Assembly (NCBI RefSeq): GCF_000631985.1 | Contig: NZ_JFYN01000012.1 | Location: forward strand, 124,001-188,000 | Reading direction: 5' to 3' | Source of the DNA: Pseudomonas sp. RIT288 | Lineage (GTDB): Bacteria > Pseudomonadota > Gammaproteobacteria > Pseudomonadales > Pseudomonadaceae | Length of the DNA: 64,000 bases | Shown here: piece by piece, positions 63,200 through 64,000 of the stretch | How the letters are laid out: the number at the start of each line of letters is the position of its first letter | Numbering within the stretch: position 1 is the first letter of the stretch | Notes under the pieces: model-generated | Told to the model about the DNA's origin: nothing | Database searches by the model: none | Seen by the model: only the letters and a program-made list of their open reading frames with translations | Program-made: the position numbers and the translations under genes

Positions 63200-64000
63200 A
63201 TGCGCGTTGCTGACTTTACCTTCGAGCTTCCTGATTCGCTGATTGCCCGCCACCCTTTGGCCGAGCGTCGCGGTAGCCGCCTGCTGACCCTTGATGGGCC
63301 GAGCGGCGCCCTTGCACACCGTCAATTCACTGATTTGCTTGAGCATTTGCGCCCGGGCGATTTGATGGTATTCAACAATACCCGGGTGATTCCGGCGCGG
63401 CTGTTTGGGCAAAAGGCTTCGGGCGGCAAGCTGGAAATCCTCATTGAACGCGTGCTCGATTCGCATCGCGTGCTGGCCCATGTGCGCTCCAGCAAGTCGC
63501 CGAAGCCGGGTTCGAAGATCCTCATCGACGGCGGTGGCGAAGCCGAGATGCTCGCGCGTCACGATGCGCTGTTCGAGTTGCGCTTGGCTGAAGAAGTGCT
63601 GCCGCTGCTCGATCGCGTCGGGCACATGCCGTTGCCTCCTTATATAGATCGCCCGGACGAAGGCTCGGATCGCGAGCGCTATCAGACCGTGTACGCCCAG
63701 CGTCTCGGTGCGGTGGCGGCGCCGACGGCGGGGCTGCATTTCGATCAGCCGCTGATGGAGGCGATTGCCGCCAAGGGCGTCGAGACCGCGTTCGTCACGC
63801 TGCACGTCGGTGCGGGGACGTTCCAGCCGGTACGCGTCGACAAGATCGAAGATCACCACATGCACAGCGAGTGGCTGGAAGTCGGCCAGGATGTGGTCGA
63901 CGCCGTTGCCGCGTGCCGTGAGCGTGGCGGGCGAGTGATTGCCGTCGGCACCACCAGCGTGCGTTCGCTGGAAAGTGCCGCGCGCGATGGCGTGCTCAAG
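63200..64000 (+). CDS. queA: S-adenosylmethionine:tRNA ribosyltransferase-isomerase QueA (3' end outside window)
   Basis: The first 267 codons of QueA, which adds the epoxycyclopentane ring to queuosine precursor in the wobble position of tRNA. The start [20 protein letters not shown] is diagnostic. Family motifs follow: [34 protein letters not shown] and [11 protein letters not shown]. The frame is open to the window end. It is adjacent and divergent to tRNA-Leu, as in other pseudomonads where tgt, yajC and secDF follow. Confidence 0.98.
   Translation, partial: MRVADFTFELPDSLIARHPLAERRGSRLLTLDGPSGALAHRQFTDLLEHLRPGDLMVFNNTRVIPARLFGQKASGGKLEILIERVLDSHRVLAHVRSSKSPKPGSKILIDGGGEAEMLARHDALFELRLAEEVLPLLDRVGHMPLPPYIDRPDEGSDRERYQTVYAQRLGAVAAPTAGLHFDQPLMEAIAAKGVETAFVTLHVGAGTFQPVRVDKIEDHHMHSEWLEVGQDVVDAVAACRERGGRVIAVGTTSVRSLESAARDGVLK

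Overview
The window is chromosomal DNA of a Pseudomonas, most likely of the P. fluorescens group. The left edge carries the end of the cell-division/envelope cluster (ftsA 3' end, ftsZ, lpxC). The cyoABCDE quinol oxidase operon, a NorR/FhpR-Hmp pair, an OprD-type porin, a DUF6124 gene and many REP-like palindromes of three or more classes fit the same host. The right edge is a tRNA-Leu(CAA) followed by queA.

Layout. 1-2.8 kb: ftsA(partial)-ftsZ-lpxC. 2.9-6.3 kb: diguanylate cyclase, OprD-family porin and a small secreted protein. 6.5-12.9 kb: one minus-strand operon encoding an MdtABC-like RND pump (adaptor and one pump gene, no outer-membrane channel) followed by its probable two-component regulator. 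12.9-17.7 kb: repeat-rich spacers, a DUF6124 gene behind a strongly structured leader, small hypothetical genes, an Fe-S/zinc cysteine-cluster protein, a GNAT enzyme and CheV. 17.9-22.2 kb: NorR divergent from hmp with three NorR-type operators, a SnoaL-like protein and DsbB. 22.9-27.8 kb: cyoABCDE. 27.9-28.6 kb: a higBA toxin-antitoxin locus whose toxin is interrupted by a single in-frame amber codon. 28.7-38.4 kb: ordinary chromosomal genes (RidA, LysR, ArgD-like aminotransferase, PhoD-like phosphatase, small membrane and secreted proteins). 38.4-43.7 kb: an AraC regulator, then an envelope operon (DUF1254 protein, MipA/OmpV protein, class A acid phosphatase, beta-barrel protein) preceded by a degenerate tandem duplication.

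45.4-63.0 kb is a P4-like integrative island in tRNA-Leu. It has an intact tyrosine integrase next to the tRNA, an AlpA-type regulator, a run of small overlapping genes behind a structured leader resembling the P4/C4 immunity RNA region, and a 968-residue TOPRIM/DUF927 primase-helicase. Two repeat families look like replication iterons. A degraded integrase (44.6-45.1 kb) and a second copy of the tRNA 3' end (45.37 kb) suggest repeated use of the site.

The island cargo is the most notable part. A plus-strand, AT-richer operon encodes HsdM, HsdS, an ABC-like AAA ATPase and an HNH nuclease, with overlapping junctions between the last three, and no HsdR anywhere in the window. This reads as a modification/specificity module joined to a Septu-like ATPase-nuclease pair, i.e. 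a probable hybrid anti-phage system. A HEPN/RES-type toxin-like protein sits at the island's far edge.
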